The notes beneath the pieces were generated by a model, which was not told where the DNA came from, made no database searches, and was given only the letters and a program-made list of their open reading frames with translations. 6,173 bases of DNA. Source: Thermoflexales bacterium. GTDB lineage: Bacteria; Chloroflexota; Anaerolineae; Fen-1058. This document shows positions 1 through 6,173 of this stretch, one piece after another (within the stretch, counting starts at the first letter, position 1; every line of letters starts with the position of its first letter). The position numbers were made by a program, and so were the translations under genes. The DNA is taken from positions 1 to 6,173 of the forward strand of contig JAUQXD010000422.1 of assembly GCA_030834835.1 (NCBI GenBank), written 5' to 3'.

Positions 1-734
1 CAGTTGAATACACGCTCGTGCTCCTCAGGCGAAATCATGTCGTTGAGTTGGCCGCGGCCCGTCGGCACGAGGAAGAACACGCTCCATTGCACCGCGCCGA
101 CTTCTTCCACAAACTTGATCATCTCTGGCAGCAGGTCGAGGTTGTGACGGGTGACCGTCGTGTTGATCTGTGCGCTCAAGCCGATCGATTGCGCGTTGCG
201 CAGAATCTTCATCGTCCGTTCCCACGAGCCGGGCACTTGCCGGAAAGCGTCGTGCACTTCAGGACGCGGCGCGTCGAGGCTCAGCGCGATGCGGCGAATA
301 CCGGCTTCTTTAACTTTGTTCAACCGTTCGGGTGTGGGTAAGGCCGTGGCTGTCGGCGTGAGCGAACAACGCAGACCTTTGTCGCTGGCATACTTGATTA
401 GATCGAAAAGATCAGGCCGCATCATGGGATCGCCGCCCGTGAAGATCAAGATCGGGTTGCCGAAGTCTTTGATGCGATCGATCAAATGATGGGCTTCTTC
501 GGTCGTGAGTTCGCGCGGATCGCGCGTATGCTGCGCGTCAGCGCGGCAATGGACGCACGCAAAAGCGCAGGCACGCGTGACTTCCCACGCGATGGTGAAC
601 GGCGCCAGATCGAAATCGGCTTCCAGCATGTGCGCGTCGTGCAGGTGCCGCTCGGCGGCGGCCCGCGGTGTCAGTTCCCCTCGCCTGTCGCTGGCGACGG
701 GAGAGGGGTTAGGGGTGAGGGTTACTTGATCCAT
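1..734 (-). CDS. Radical SAM protein, N-terminal part (3' end beyond left edge)
   Basis: Partial gene; about 244 residues are visible. A radical SAM [4Fe-4S] cluster motif CxxxCxxC (CAFACVHC, Cys56/60/63) lies in the context WEVTRAC, followed by a SAM-binding GGDP motif, then [20 protein letters not shown] and [11 protein letters not shown]. This order strongly resembles the radical SAM/SPASM family known as TIGR04053, whose substrate I do not know. The C-terminal SPASM region, if present, is outside the window. The ATG at 734 overlaps hemB by 13 nt and has a good Shine-Dalgarno sequence (GAAGGA, 744-749, 9 nt away). The first 35 residues come partly from a palindromic repeat ([16 protein letters not shown]). 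A second ATG at 629 gives [16 protein letters not shown], closer to the usual family N-terminus, but has no clear ribosome binding site. As last visible gene of a heme operon it may act on a tetrapyrrole or peptide; that is inference. Family is fairly sure, start uncertain. Confidence 0.85.
   Translation of the reverse strand, partial: MDQVTLTPNPSPVASDRRGELTPRAAAERHLHDAHMLEADFDLAPFTIAWEVTRACAFACVHCRADAQHTRDPRELTTEEAHHLIDRIKDFGNPILIFTGGDPMMRPDLFDLIKYASDKGLRCSLTPTATALPTPERLNKVKEAGIRRIALSLDAPRPEVHDAFRQVPGSWERTMKILRNAQSIGLSAQINTTVTRHNLDLLPEMIKFVEEVGAVQWSVFFLVPTGRGQLNDMISPEEHERVFN
671..721 (-). repeat. G+C-rich palindromic (REP/MITE-like) repeat at hemB/radical SAM junction
   Basis: Directly after the hemB stop codon the minus strand reads CCCTCACCCCTAACCCC and continues into an imperfect hairpin. 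The arms are 677-691 and 694-708, 15 bp each, with one mismatch, one G-U pair and a 2-nt loop. The CCCTCACCCCTAACCCC start is, from general knowledge, typical of dispersed palindromic repeats found between genes in many GC-rich bacteria. Its frame is open and would encode [16 protein letters not shown] of the radical SAM protein if translation starts at 734. There is no T-run, so it does not look like an intrinsic terminator. It could be an mRNA stabiliser or processing site. Confidence 0.75.
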
Positions 735-1780
735 TGGGCAGCATCCTTCGCATGATAGGTGATAATCAGATCAGCGCCGGCGCGTTTGATGCTCGTGAGA
801 ATTTCGAGCGTGACGCGCTCTTCGTCGATCCAGCCGTTGCGCGCCGCGGCTTTGACCATCGCGTATTCGCCGCTGACGTTGTAGGCGGCCAGCGGCAACT
901 GCGGAAATTGTTCGCGCGTCTGGCGGATGATGTCGAGGTACGACAGCGCAGGTTTGACCATCAGCATATCCGCGCCTTCGGCCACGTCGAGTTCGGTTTC
1001 GCGCAAGGCTTCGCGCGCATTGGCCGGATCCATTTGATGCGTTTTGCGATCACCAAACTTCGGGGCACCCTGTGCCGCTTCGCGGAACGGACCGTAAAAG
1101 CCGGAGGCGTATTTGGTCGAGTACGACATGATCGGGATGTGTTCAAAACCGCTTGAATCCAAGCCAGATCGAATGGCGGCGACCATGCCGTCGATCATGC
1201 CGCTGGGCGCGACGATGTCGGCTCCAGCTTCCGCGTGTGAACTGGCGACTTTTACCAACACCTTGAGTGTTTCATCATTCAAGACATAGCCCTCAGGCAG
1301 ATGCGGCTGATCGCCATGATTCAAGATGCCACAATGGCCGTGATCGGTGTATTCGCACAGGCACACATCCGTGATGACGATCATCTCCGGCACAGCCTGT
1401 TTGATCGCGCGCGTCGCTTGCTGCACGATGCCATCGGACGAAAAGTTCTCCAACCCGATCGGGTCTTTCGCGGCTGGCAAGCCAAACAAAATCACGGCGG
1501 GAATGCCCAGCTTCGCAATTGCCTCGGCTTCGCGCGCGAGTTGATCAATTGACCATTGATACACGCCTGGCATCGAGTTGATTTCGTTCTTGACGTGCCT
1601 GCCGTGCGTCACGAACAGCGGATAAATGAAGTCGTCCGGCGCAAGCGTCGTCTCGCGTACCATGCGGCGCAGGGTCGGATTGAGCCGCAGGCGGCGAGGC
1701 CGAATGGAGTGCTGAGTGCTGAGTGCTGAGTGCTGATTGGGAGTGAGCGAACTCTCAAATAACGCCGGGGTCTTATGCAT
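722..1780 (-). CDS. hemB: Delta-aminolevulinic acid dehydratase (porphobilinogen synthase)
   Basis: HemB condenses two 5-aminolevulinate molecules to porphobilinogen in the cytoplasm. The 352-residue protein is slightly longer than the usual 320-340. The two active-site lysines are seen as Lys223 ([18 protein letters not shown]) and Lys276 ([10 protein letters not shown]). The metal loop [14 protein letters not shown] has three cysteines (140, 142, 150), which is the zinc-type site rather than the aspartate-rich magnesium type. The family core begins at RPRRLRLNP, about residue 28. The preceding residues include [10 protein letters not shown], encoded by a heptanucleotide tandem array, so the N-terminus is unusual. 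The ATG at 1780 is the only ATG before the conserved core. Its Shine-Dalgarno sequence TGAGG (1786-1790) contains the hemD stop codon, and the gap to hemD is 7 nt, suggesting coupled translation. Confidence 0.97.
   Translation of the reverse strand: MHKTPALFESSLTPNQHSALSTQHSIRPRRLRLNPTLRRMVRETTLAPDDFIYPLFVTHGRHVKNEINSMPGVYQWSIDQLAREAEAIAKLGIPAVILFGLPAAKDPIGLENFSSDGIVQQATRAIKQAVPEMIVITDVCLCEYTDHGHCGILNHGDQPHLPEGYVLNDETLKVLVKVASSHAEAGADIVAPSGMIDGMVAAIRSGLDSSGFEHIPIMSYSTKYASGFYGPFREAAQGAPKFGDRKTHQMDPANAREALRETELDVAEGADMLMVKPALSYLDIIRQTREQFPQLPLAAYNVSGEYAMVKAAARNGWIDEERVTLEILTSIKRAGADLIITYHAKDAAQWIK
1707..1736 (-). repeat. Heptanucleotide tandem repeat (AGCACTC)4 in the hemB 5' coding region
   Basis: Four perfect copies of a 7-bp unit (plus strand GAGTGCT at 1707-1713, 1714-1720, 1721-1727 and 1728-1734) plus a 2-nt partial copy. 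Because 7 is not a multiple of 3, three units make one 7-codon peptide period; the array yields [10 protein letters not shown] near HemB residues 16-25. A gain or loss of one unit would shift the frame before the conserved enzyme core. Heptamer arrays resemble the short tandemly repeated repetitive (STRR) sequences described in cyanobacteria; the link is by analogy only. Confidence 0.95.
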
Positions 1781-1787
1781 ACGAACC

Positions 1788-2612
1788 TCAAGAGTGTTGC
1801 GCGGGCATTCGCGCAGATTCGGGTTGATTCGCGGAGAAGTGCTCGACCACAGCCGAGACCAACCCCGTCATCGTGTATTCGGTCGCCACGATGTCTACCC
1901 GCAGGCCAAGTTCGCGTGCGGTGCCGGCGGTGATCGGACCGATGCAGGCGATGAGGGTGTGGGGCAAGATAGCTTCCCGCAAACTGCGCGGGACTTCGTC
2001 TTGCCCGACGAGTGCAACAAGATTGCGCACCGTCGATGAACTGGTGAACGTGACTACGTCGACGCCGCGTTGAAATTCCGCCAGCCCGATCGAATCGGGC
2101 GCGGCGGGCAAAGTGCGGTAGGCGGCGATTTCATCCACAATCGCGCCGCGTTGTTGCAACTCAATTGCCAGTGCTTCGCGGGCGATGTCGGCGCGGGGCA
2201 GCAAAATGCGTTGGTCGCGCACCTCGCCGATCTTGTCGACGATCGCTTCGGCGATGTATTCGTCGGGGATCAGCGTGACAGTGACGCCGTGTGCGGCCAG
2301 CGCCTGCGCGGTGGCCGGACCAATGGCGGCGACCTTGCCGGGAAGACCTGTCAGGTTTTGGAAACCTGACAGGTCTAGACGCTCCCAAAACGCTTTCACA
2401 CCGTTGACGCTGGTGAAGATGATCCAGTGATACTGGGCTATATCTCGAATCGCTTGATCAAGCAATGACGTGTCTTGCAATGGGGCGATCTCAATCGTCG
2501 GAAAGACAATCGGCACTGCGCCGAGCGCCGTGAGTTTGTCACATAGATCAGCGGCCTGCGCGCGCGGGCGTGTAATCAAAATCCGCTTGTTTGCCAACGG
2601 CAACGCTGTCAC
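1788..2612 (-). CDS. hemD: Uroporphyrinogen-III synthase
   Basis: HemD inverts ring D of hydroxymethylbilane and closes the ring to uroporphyrinogen III. The family is weakly conserved in sequence, but the 274-residue length, the N-terminal [12 protein letters not shown], the segment [16 protein letters not shown], the segment [40 protein letters not shown] and [16 protein letters not shown] together are typical of the two-lobed HemD fold. Position directly after hemC supports the call. The start is a GTG at 2612 that overlaps the hemC TGA as GTGA, so translation is probably coupled. Odd feature: residues about 79-89 ([11 protein letters not shown]) are encoded by a perfect 33-bp palindrome, sitting between the [14 protein letters not shown] helix and the AAIGPAT strand, where a variable loop is expected. 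The C-terminal tail (about 260-274) has no evident family motif. Confidence 0.93.
   Translation of the reverse strand: MTALPLANKRILITRPRAQAADLCDKLTALGAVPIVFPTIEIAPLQDTSLLDQAIRDIAQYHWIIFTSVNGVKAFWERLDLSGFQNLTGLPGKVAAIGPATAQALAAHGVTVTLIPDEYIAEAIVDKIGEVRDQRILLPRADIAREALAIELQQRGAIVDEIAAYRTLPAAPDSIGLAEFQRGVDVVTFTSSSTVRNLVALVGQDEVPRSLREAILPHTLIACIGPITAGTARELGLRVDIVATEYTMTGLVSAVVEHFSANQPESARMPAQHS
2344..2376. repeat. Perfect 33-bp palindromic element inserted in-frame in hemD
   Basis: Plus-strand arms AGACCTGTCAGGTTT (2344-2358) and AAACCTGACAGGTCT (2362-2376) are exact reverse complements with a 3-nt TGG loop. The length of 33 nt equals 11 codons and keeps the hemD frame, giving about [11 protein letters not shown]. 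The ACCTGTCAGGTTT core resembles a dispersed palindrome I recall from Chloroflexota and related genomes, but copy number cannot be checked here. It has no T-tract and lies inside an essential gene, so a terminator role is unlikely. Confidence 0.93.
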
Positions 2613-3532
2613 TTGATCAACTCCGCTGCGCCCTGCGCCAACGCCTGCTGCGCCAGATCTGTGCCGACTTCGATTGGATCGTTACCTTCATGTGACAGGC
2701 GAATAACACGCTGACCATCAAGTGAAGCGACGAGACCGGTGAGCTGGATGTTAGAAGTTGGAAGTTGGAAGGCAGCAAGAGCAGCCACTGGCGCGGAACA
2801 GCCACCGCCCAGCCCGTTGAGAAAAGCACGTTCGGCGACGACGGCCAATCGGGTGGCGAGATGATCGATCGGCTGGAGGAGATCGAGCGTGCTGTGATCA
2901 GCGGCGCGGCATTGCACGGCCATCGCACCCTGGCCGGGTGCGGGCAGCATCACCTCGAACGAGAGATATTCGGTAATGTGGTGACTCAGCCCCAGCCGCA
3001 GCACACCCGCCGCAGCCAGTACAATCGCGTGATAGTCGCCATTCAAGGCTTTTCGGATGCGCGTATCGACGTTGCCGCGCAAGGGCAGCAATTGCAGATC
3101 GGGCCGGGCGACGAGCAGCTGGGCCGAGCGCCGCAAACTGGAGGTGCCAACACGCGCGCCGTGTGGCAATGAGGTAAGCGTATAGTGATCGCTCGAGATC
3201 AATACGTCGTGCGCGTCTTCACGTTCGGCTATCGCGCCGAGGGTCAGGCCGGTCGCGTCGTCGATGGGCAGGTCTTTGAGCGAATGCACGGCCAGATCGA
3301 TTTCGCCGGTTTTTAAGGCGTTTTCGAGCTCTTCCGTGAACAGCCCTTTGCCGCCTATCTCGGGCAGCGGCCTGTCCAGAATCTTGTCGCCGGAAGTCTG
3401 GAAGAGTTTGATCGCGCAGTCAAGTTCGGGCCACGCGATCTTCAGGCGCGCGATCACCCAATCGGTTTGCCAGCGGGCCAGCGCCGAACCGCGTGTACCA
3501 ATCGTAAGCGTACGGGTCGAAGTCGTCGGCAT
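2609..3532 (-). CDS. hemC: Hydroxymethylbilane synthase (porphobilinogen deaminase)
   Basis: HemC joins four porphobilinogens into linear hydroxymethylbilane on a dipyrromethane cofactor. The 307-residue protein has the family hallmarks: N-terminal IGTRGSALARWQ, IGGKGLFTEELE, AVHSLKDLP with the catalytic aspartate (Asp87), GTSSLRRSAQLL, LRGNVDTRIRK, LPAPGQGAMAVQCR, and the cofactor-binding Cys245 in LGGGCSAPVA. The chosen ATG at 3532 follows the hemA stop by one base (TGAgATG) and has GGGGA as Shine-Dalgarno sequence. An upstream in-frame ATG at 3586 would add 18 unconserved residues overlapping hemA and is less likely. The stop overlaps the hemD GTG. Residues FQLPTSN (255-261), just after the cofactor loop, come from a heptamer repeat in what is normally a variable loop. 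Confidence 0.97.
   Translation of the reverse strand: MPTTSTRTLTIGTRGSALARWQTDWVIARLKIAWPELDCAIKLFQTSGDKILDRPLPEIGGKGLFTEELENALKTGEIDLAVHSLKDLPIDDATGLTLGAIAEREDAHDVLISSDHYTLTSLPHGARVGTSSLRRSAQLLVARPDLQLLPLRGNVDTRIRKALNGDYHAIVLAAAGVLRLGLSHHITEYLSFEVMLPAPGQGAMAVQCRAADHSTLDLLQPIDHLATRLAVVAERAFLNGLGGGCSAPVAALAAFQLPTSNIQLTGLVASLDGQRVIRLSHEGNDPIEVGTDLAQQALAQGAAELIK
2751..2771 (-). repeat. Heptanucleotide tandem repeat (CTTCCAA)3 inside hemC
   Basis: Three units of 7 bp on the minus strand: two exact CTTCCAA copies (2765-2771, 2758-2764) and one CTTCTAA copy (2751-2757, one substitution). The total of 21 nt is 7 codons, so the hemC frame is kept, and the stretch encodes FQLPTSN. The unit sequence differs from the heptamer in hemB, so this is an independent array of the same unit length. 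Confidence 0.85.
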
Positions 3533-3533
3533 C

Positions 3534-4808
3534 TCAGTTCCCCAATGCAAATAAATGTCGGACAGCGGCGGCGTAGTCGGCGGCATGGCCGTTGCCGGCT
3601 TCAGCCTTGAGGCGCAGCGTCGGATCGTGCAGGAGTTTGCTGACCAGCGCTTCGCTCAATGCTTCGACGCGGCGCTTATCGGCTTCACTCAAGTCTTTCA
3701 AGTGCCGCAAGGTCTTATCGACCTCGGCGCGGCGAATGGCGTCGGCTTTGGCGCGCAGCCCCGCAATGACCGGCGCGATGTCGAGGCTGTGCAGCCACGT
3801 CATGAAGTTCGCGGTTTCGTCGGCGATGATGGCTTCCACGTGCGGCACCGCCTGTTGACGCGCGGCCAATGAACCGTTGACGCGCGCTTCCAGTTGATCG
3901 ATGTCGTAGCAGCGCACATTGGGCAGCTGATTGACATCGGGATCGACGTCGCGGGGCACGGCAATATCGATGAAGATCAACGGGCGATCGGGCCGCTGCG
4001 CCATCACGTCTTGAACGAGCGGCGGCTTGATCAAAATGTGCGGCGCGCCCGTCGAGGTGATGACGACATCGGCAGCGATCAAGGCGGGCATGAGTTGTTC
4101 AAAGGTCAGCGCGCGCGCTTCCCAACGAGCGGCCAGCTGCGCGGCTCGATCGTGTGTGCGATTGACCACGGTGATGTGGGTGGCCTGTCGTTTGCGCAGT
4201 GCCTCCACGGCCAATTCGGCCATCTCGCCCGCCCCCAGCACCACGATCTGGGCGCTGCTGAGATCATGCACCACGTTTTCGGCCAGCTGCGCAGCCACCG
4301 AACTGACGCTGGCCGGGTTGCGGCTGATGGCGGTTTCGGTGCGGGCGCGTTTGCCGGTGTGGATAGCGGCGCGCAACAAGGCGGAGAGCACGGGACCGAT
4401 CGCGCGTTGACTCAGGCCGAGTTCATAAGCTTCGGTAACTTGCCCCAGAATTTGCGGTTCGCCCAGAATCATCGAATCGAGTCCGGCCGCCACACGCTTG
4501 AGATGTAACACCGCGTCATCATTCAGATACCGATAGAGATGCGGTTCAAAGTCACGGGCAGATACACCCGTCGTGTCGGCGATGAACTCGAGCAGCGGTT
4601 CAAATTGATCGGCGTGCGAGACTGCGTACAGTTCCAATCGATTGCACGTGGACAGGATCGCCAATTCGATCAGGCCCGTCGGGCGGCAGTTGTGGCCGCA
4701 GCCGAAGCGCGCCAGCGCAGCTTTAAGCGCCGACGGCGAATAGTGCAGCTGCTCGCGCACCTCAATGGGCGTGGCATGGTGACTGAGTCCCAGACAAAGA
4801 ATTTGCAT
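3534..4808 (-). CDS. hemA: Glutamyl-tRNA reductase
   Basis: HemA reduces glutamyl-tRNA(Glu) with NADPH to glutamate-1-semialdehyde, the committed first step of the C5 route. The 424-residue protein has normal length. It shows the N-terminal GLSHHATPIEVRE, catalytic Cys55 in ILSTCNRLELYA, the signature GLDSMILGEPQILGQV, the NADPH-binding GAGEMAELA (192-200) with VVNRT, ITSTGAPH, and FIDIAVPRDVDP, followed by the C-terminal helical dimerisation region ending RHLFALGN. The ATG at 4808 lies 18 nt after the regulator gene; its ribosome binding site (GAG in CTGAGCGT) is weak, so translation may depend on the upstream gene. No repeat insertion was seen, unlike the three hem genes downstream. A HemA rather than ALA-synthase type confirms the C5 pathway; hemL must lie elsewhere. 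Confidence 0.98.
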   Translation of the reverse strand: MQILCLGLSHHATPIEVREQLHYSPSALKAALARFGCGHNCRPTGLIELAILSTCNRLELYAVSHADQFEPLLEFIADTTGVSARDFEPHLYRYLNDDAVLHLKRVAAGLDSMILGEPQILGQVTEAYELGLSQRAIGPVLSALLRAAIHTGKRARTETAISRNPASVSSVAAQLAENVVHDLSSAQIVVLGAGEMAELAVEALRKRQATHITVVNRTHDRAAQLAARWEARALTFEQLMPALIAADVVITSTGAPHILIKPPLVQDVMAQRPDRPLIFIDIAVPRDVDPDVNQLPNVRCYDIDQLEARVNGSLAARQQAVPHVEAIIADETANFMTWLHSLDIAPVIAGLRAKADAIRRAEVDKTLRHLKDLSEADKRRVEALSEALVSKLLHDPTLRLKAEAGNGHAADYAAAVRHLFALGN

Positions 4809-4826
4809 ACGCTCAGATGGGTCGAG

Positions 4827-5444
4827 TTATTGTTTGGACTGATCGTAAACTTCCGCCACGGACAGTTCGACGGCGTTGAGCAGATTGGTCATGCGGCGTA
4901 ACAGGCGCGTGTTCGCTTCGGGCCGCACGTTGGCCACTTCCGGCAATTGCAGCGCCACATCGATCAACGTGTCGCGAAAGAACAGGACGATCCGCATCGC
5001 GGCGACCAGTGGCATGCCAACGGTCAGCGCGTGGCGGGCATGTTCGCGCCCGATCGCACACGCTTCTTCCAACAGGTCGTCGCCGCCCGCTTGAAGCGAG
5101 ATATATTGCAGCATCACGCCCATCAGGCGGCGGCCCAACACGCGCTTGTGCTCTCGATCGCTTTCGTCGAACAGCGCCAACCATGGTGTGTCGCGCCGAT
5201 TGACGATCTCCAGGCGAGTCTGCGTCATGGCCTGCTGCGCCCAGATTTGCTCCAGGCCGCCCACCGCCCGCAATTTCAGACGCTCATTGGTGAAACGCTC
5301 AATCTCCGCCACGGCAAATCGTCGATGTCCGCCGGGAGTGATCATGACGGCAATCTCGCCGGTGTCCGACCAGCGGCGCAGCGTCGTCGGATGGACGCCC
5401 AGTCGTTTAGCGGCTTCATTCAGGCCCAGCCATTGATTGGTCAT
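4827..5444 (-). CDS. MerR/excisionase-type HTH regulator, first gene of the heme operon
   Basis: A 205-residue protein. Residues 6-43 form a winged helix-turn-helix of the MerR/HTH_17 excisionase type: LGLNEAAKRLGVHPTTLRRWSDTGEI followed by the wing ITPGGHRRF. The rest (about 60-205) is predicted to be helical and contains LLEEACAIGREHARHALTVGMPLVAAMRIVLFFRDTLID and a C-terminal helix ending VAEVYDQ. This resembles the all-helical sensor-like N-terminal domains of RsbR/PucR-type regulators, but I do not recognise the family with certainty. No MerR cysteine metal site is seen; Cys129 is the only cysteine, with several histidines nearby. Start ATG at 5444 has AGGA (5451-5454) at 6 nt. The position 18 nt before hemA suggests it controls this operon and itself; that is inference. 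Confidence 0.85.
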   Translation of the reverse strand: MTNQWLGLNEAAKRLGVHPTTLRRWSDTGEIAVMITPGGHRRFAVAEIERFTNERLKLRAVGGLEQIWAQQAMTQTRLEIVNRRDTPWLALFDESDREHKRVLGRRLMGVMLQYISLQAGGDDLLEEACAIGREHARHALTVGMPLVAAMRIVLFFRDTLIDVALQLPEVANVRPEANTRLLRRMTNLLNAVELSVAEVYDQSKQ

Positions 5445-5496
5445 GGTTATTCCTACGAAAAGGGAGTCGCACAGGACTCGGAAAAGATATGCTCAG

Positions 5497-5513
5497 TAGA
5501 TTAAAGTTATCTA
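5497..5513. promoter_or_regulatory. Candidate operator: imperfect AT-rich palindrome in the leader
   Basis: The plus strand has TAGAT (5497-5501) and ATCTA (5509-5513) as exact inverted half-sites around a 7-nt centre. A further AATCTA copy follows at 5514-5519. The site lies between the candidate -10 and the regulator start codon, a position suited to binding by a dimeric regulator, possibly the product of the adjacent gene. AT-rich palindromes of this size can arise by chance, so this is weak. Confidence 0.25.
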
Positions 5514-5531
5514 AATCTATGCGATTGCACT

Positions 5532-5559
5532 ATTGTATTCAAAGTCGATATTGGATCAA
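5532..5559 (-). promoter_or_regulatory. Candidate sigma-70 promoter of the regulator-hem operon
   Basis: On the minus strand TTGATC (5554-5559) and TACAAT (5532-5537) are separated by 16 bp, a fair match to the TTGACA/TATAAT consensus. Transcription would begin near 5525 and give a leader of about 80 nt before the ATG at 5444. The surrounding DNA is AT-rich (21 of 60 bases are G or C at 5521-5580), unlike the GC-rich coding DNA. A weaker overlapping alternative is TTGAAT with TAGATT at a 17-bp spacing. Confidence 0.4.
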
Positions 5560-5638
5560 GTGATATATGTCAGATTTACGGTGAGAGTCTGCTAATAGTC
5601 TCCTTAAACAGACATTAGTTCCGACAAGATGATGATCT

Positions 5639-5689
5639 AAAAAACAGAAAGGCCCGGCCAGGTTTGAACAACCTGGCCGGGCCTTTCTG
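5639..5689 (-). terminator. Strong intrinsic terminator of serS
   Basis: The arms 5645-5664 and 5670-5689 are exact 20-bp reverse complements (CAGAAAGGCCCGGCCAGGTT and its complement) with a 5-nt loop. On the minus strand the stem is followed at once by six T residues (5644-5639). It begins 6 nt after the serS stop codon. It insulates the heme operon from serS transcription, so the operon needs its own promoter. Confidence 0.95.
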
Positions 5690-5695
5690 CCTGTC

Positions 5696-6173
<478 letters not shown>

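Noticed and set aside
151..489. A 112-codon open frame on the plus strand near the left edge
   Set aside because: It is antisense to the clear radical SAM frame with CxxxCxxC and GGDP motifs.
1791..1806. CAACACTC near the hemD stop as an extra copy of the hemB heptamer
   Set aside because: It is one imperfect unit about 55 nt from the array; a single 7-mer with a mismatch is expected by chance.
2344..2376. The hemD palindrome as an intrinsic terminator
   Set aside because: No T-run follows on either strand and it lies inside an intact reading frame followed by operon genes.
3894..4508. A 204-codon open frame on the plus strand
   Set aside because: It lies fully antisense to hemA, has no recognisable motif, and its low-complexity Arg/Gly/His-rich composition is that of a shadow frame of a GC-rich gene.
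4947..5504. A 185-codon open frame on the plus strand
   Set aside because: It is antisense to the HTH regulator gene, whose conserved HTH motif explains the coding pattern; it shows no family features.
5585..5620. Interleaved GTCTG/CAGAC and CTAAT/ATTAG inverted repeats upstream of the promoter, as a possible riboswitch or small RNA
   Set aside because: Stems are only 5 bp, match no riboswitch consensus I know (T-box, cobalamin), and lie upstream of the candidate start of transcription.

Overview
The window is one densely packed minus-strand block of bacterial chromosome and encodes the early part of C5-pathway tetrapyrrole (heme) biosynthesis. Reading with transcription, from right to left, it holds: the 3' end of serS (seryl-tRNA synthetase) closed by a strong intrinsic terminator; an AT-rich intergenic region with a candidate promoter; a small MerR/excisionase-type DNA-binding protein; then hemA, hemC, hemD, hemB, and the N-terminal part of a radical SAM protein that leaves the window at the left edge. 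All genes from the regulator leftward point the same way with gaps or overlaps of a few bases (18 nt, 1 nt, a 4-nt GTGA overlap, 7 nt, and an apparent 13-nt overlap). They are therefore very probably one operon.

The genes work together as follows. HemA reduces glutamyl-tRNA to glutamate-1-semialdehyde. HemL, which is not in the window, would make 5-aminolevulinate. HemB condenses two of these to porphobilinogen, HemC polymerises four porphobilinogens to hydroxymethylbilane, and HemD closes the ring to uroporphyrinogen III. The radical SAM protein may act later in tetrapyrrole metabolism or on a peptide; its substrate cannot be read from the sequence. The first gene is a plausible but unproven regulator of the operon.

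The organism is most likely a mesophilic member of the Chloroflexota (for example Anaerolineae-like), or another GC-rich bacterium with many interspersed repeats. This rests on the gene order, on the protein character, and on repeats of a kind I associate with such genomes. It is an inference, not a proof.

The most unusual property is that four consecutive genes carry small repeat elements inside or at the edge of their reading frames. These are a CAGCACT-type heptamer array in the N-terminus of hemB, a CTTCCAA-type heptamer array in a loop of hemC, a perfect 33-bp palindrome in-frame in hemD, and a G+C-rich palindromic element at the hemB/radical SAM junction that reads through as the N-terminal extension of the radical SAM protein. 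No phage, insertion sequence, CRISPR array or RNA gene was seen. The only sizeable non-coding stretch is 5445-5695 (251 nt).
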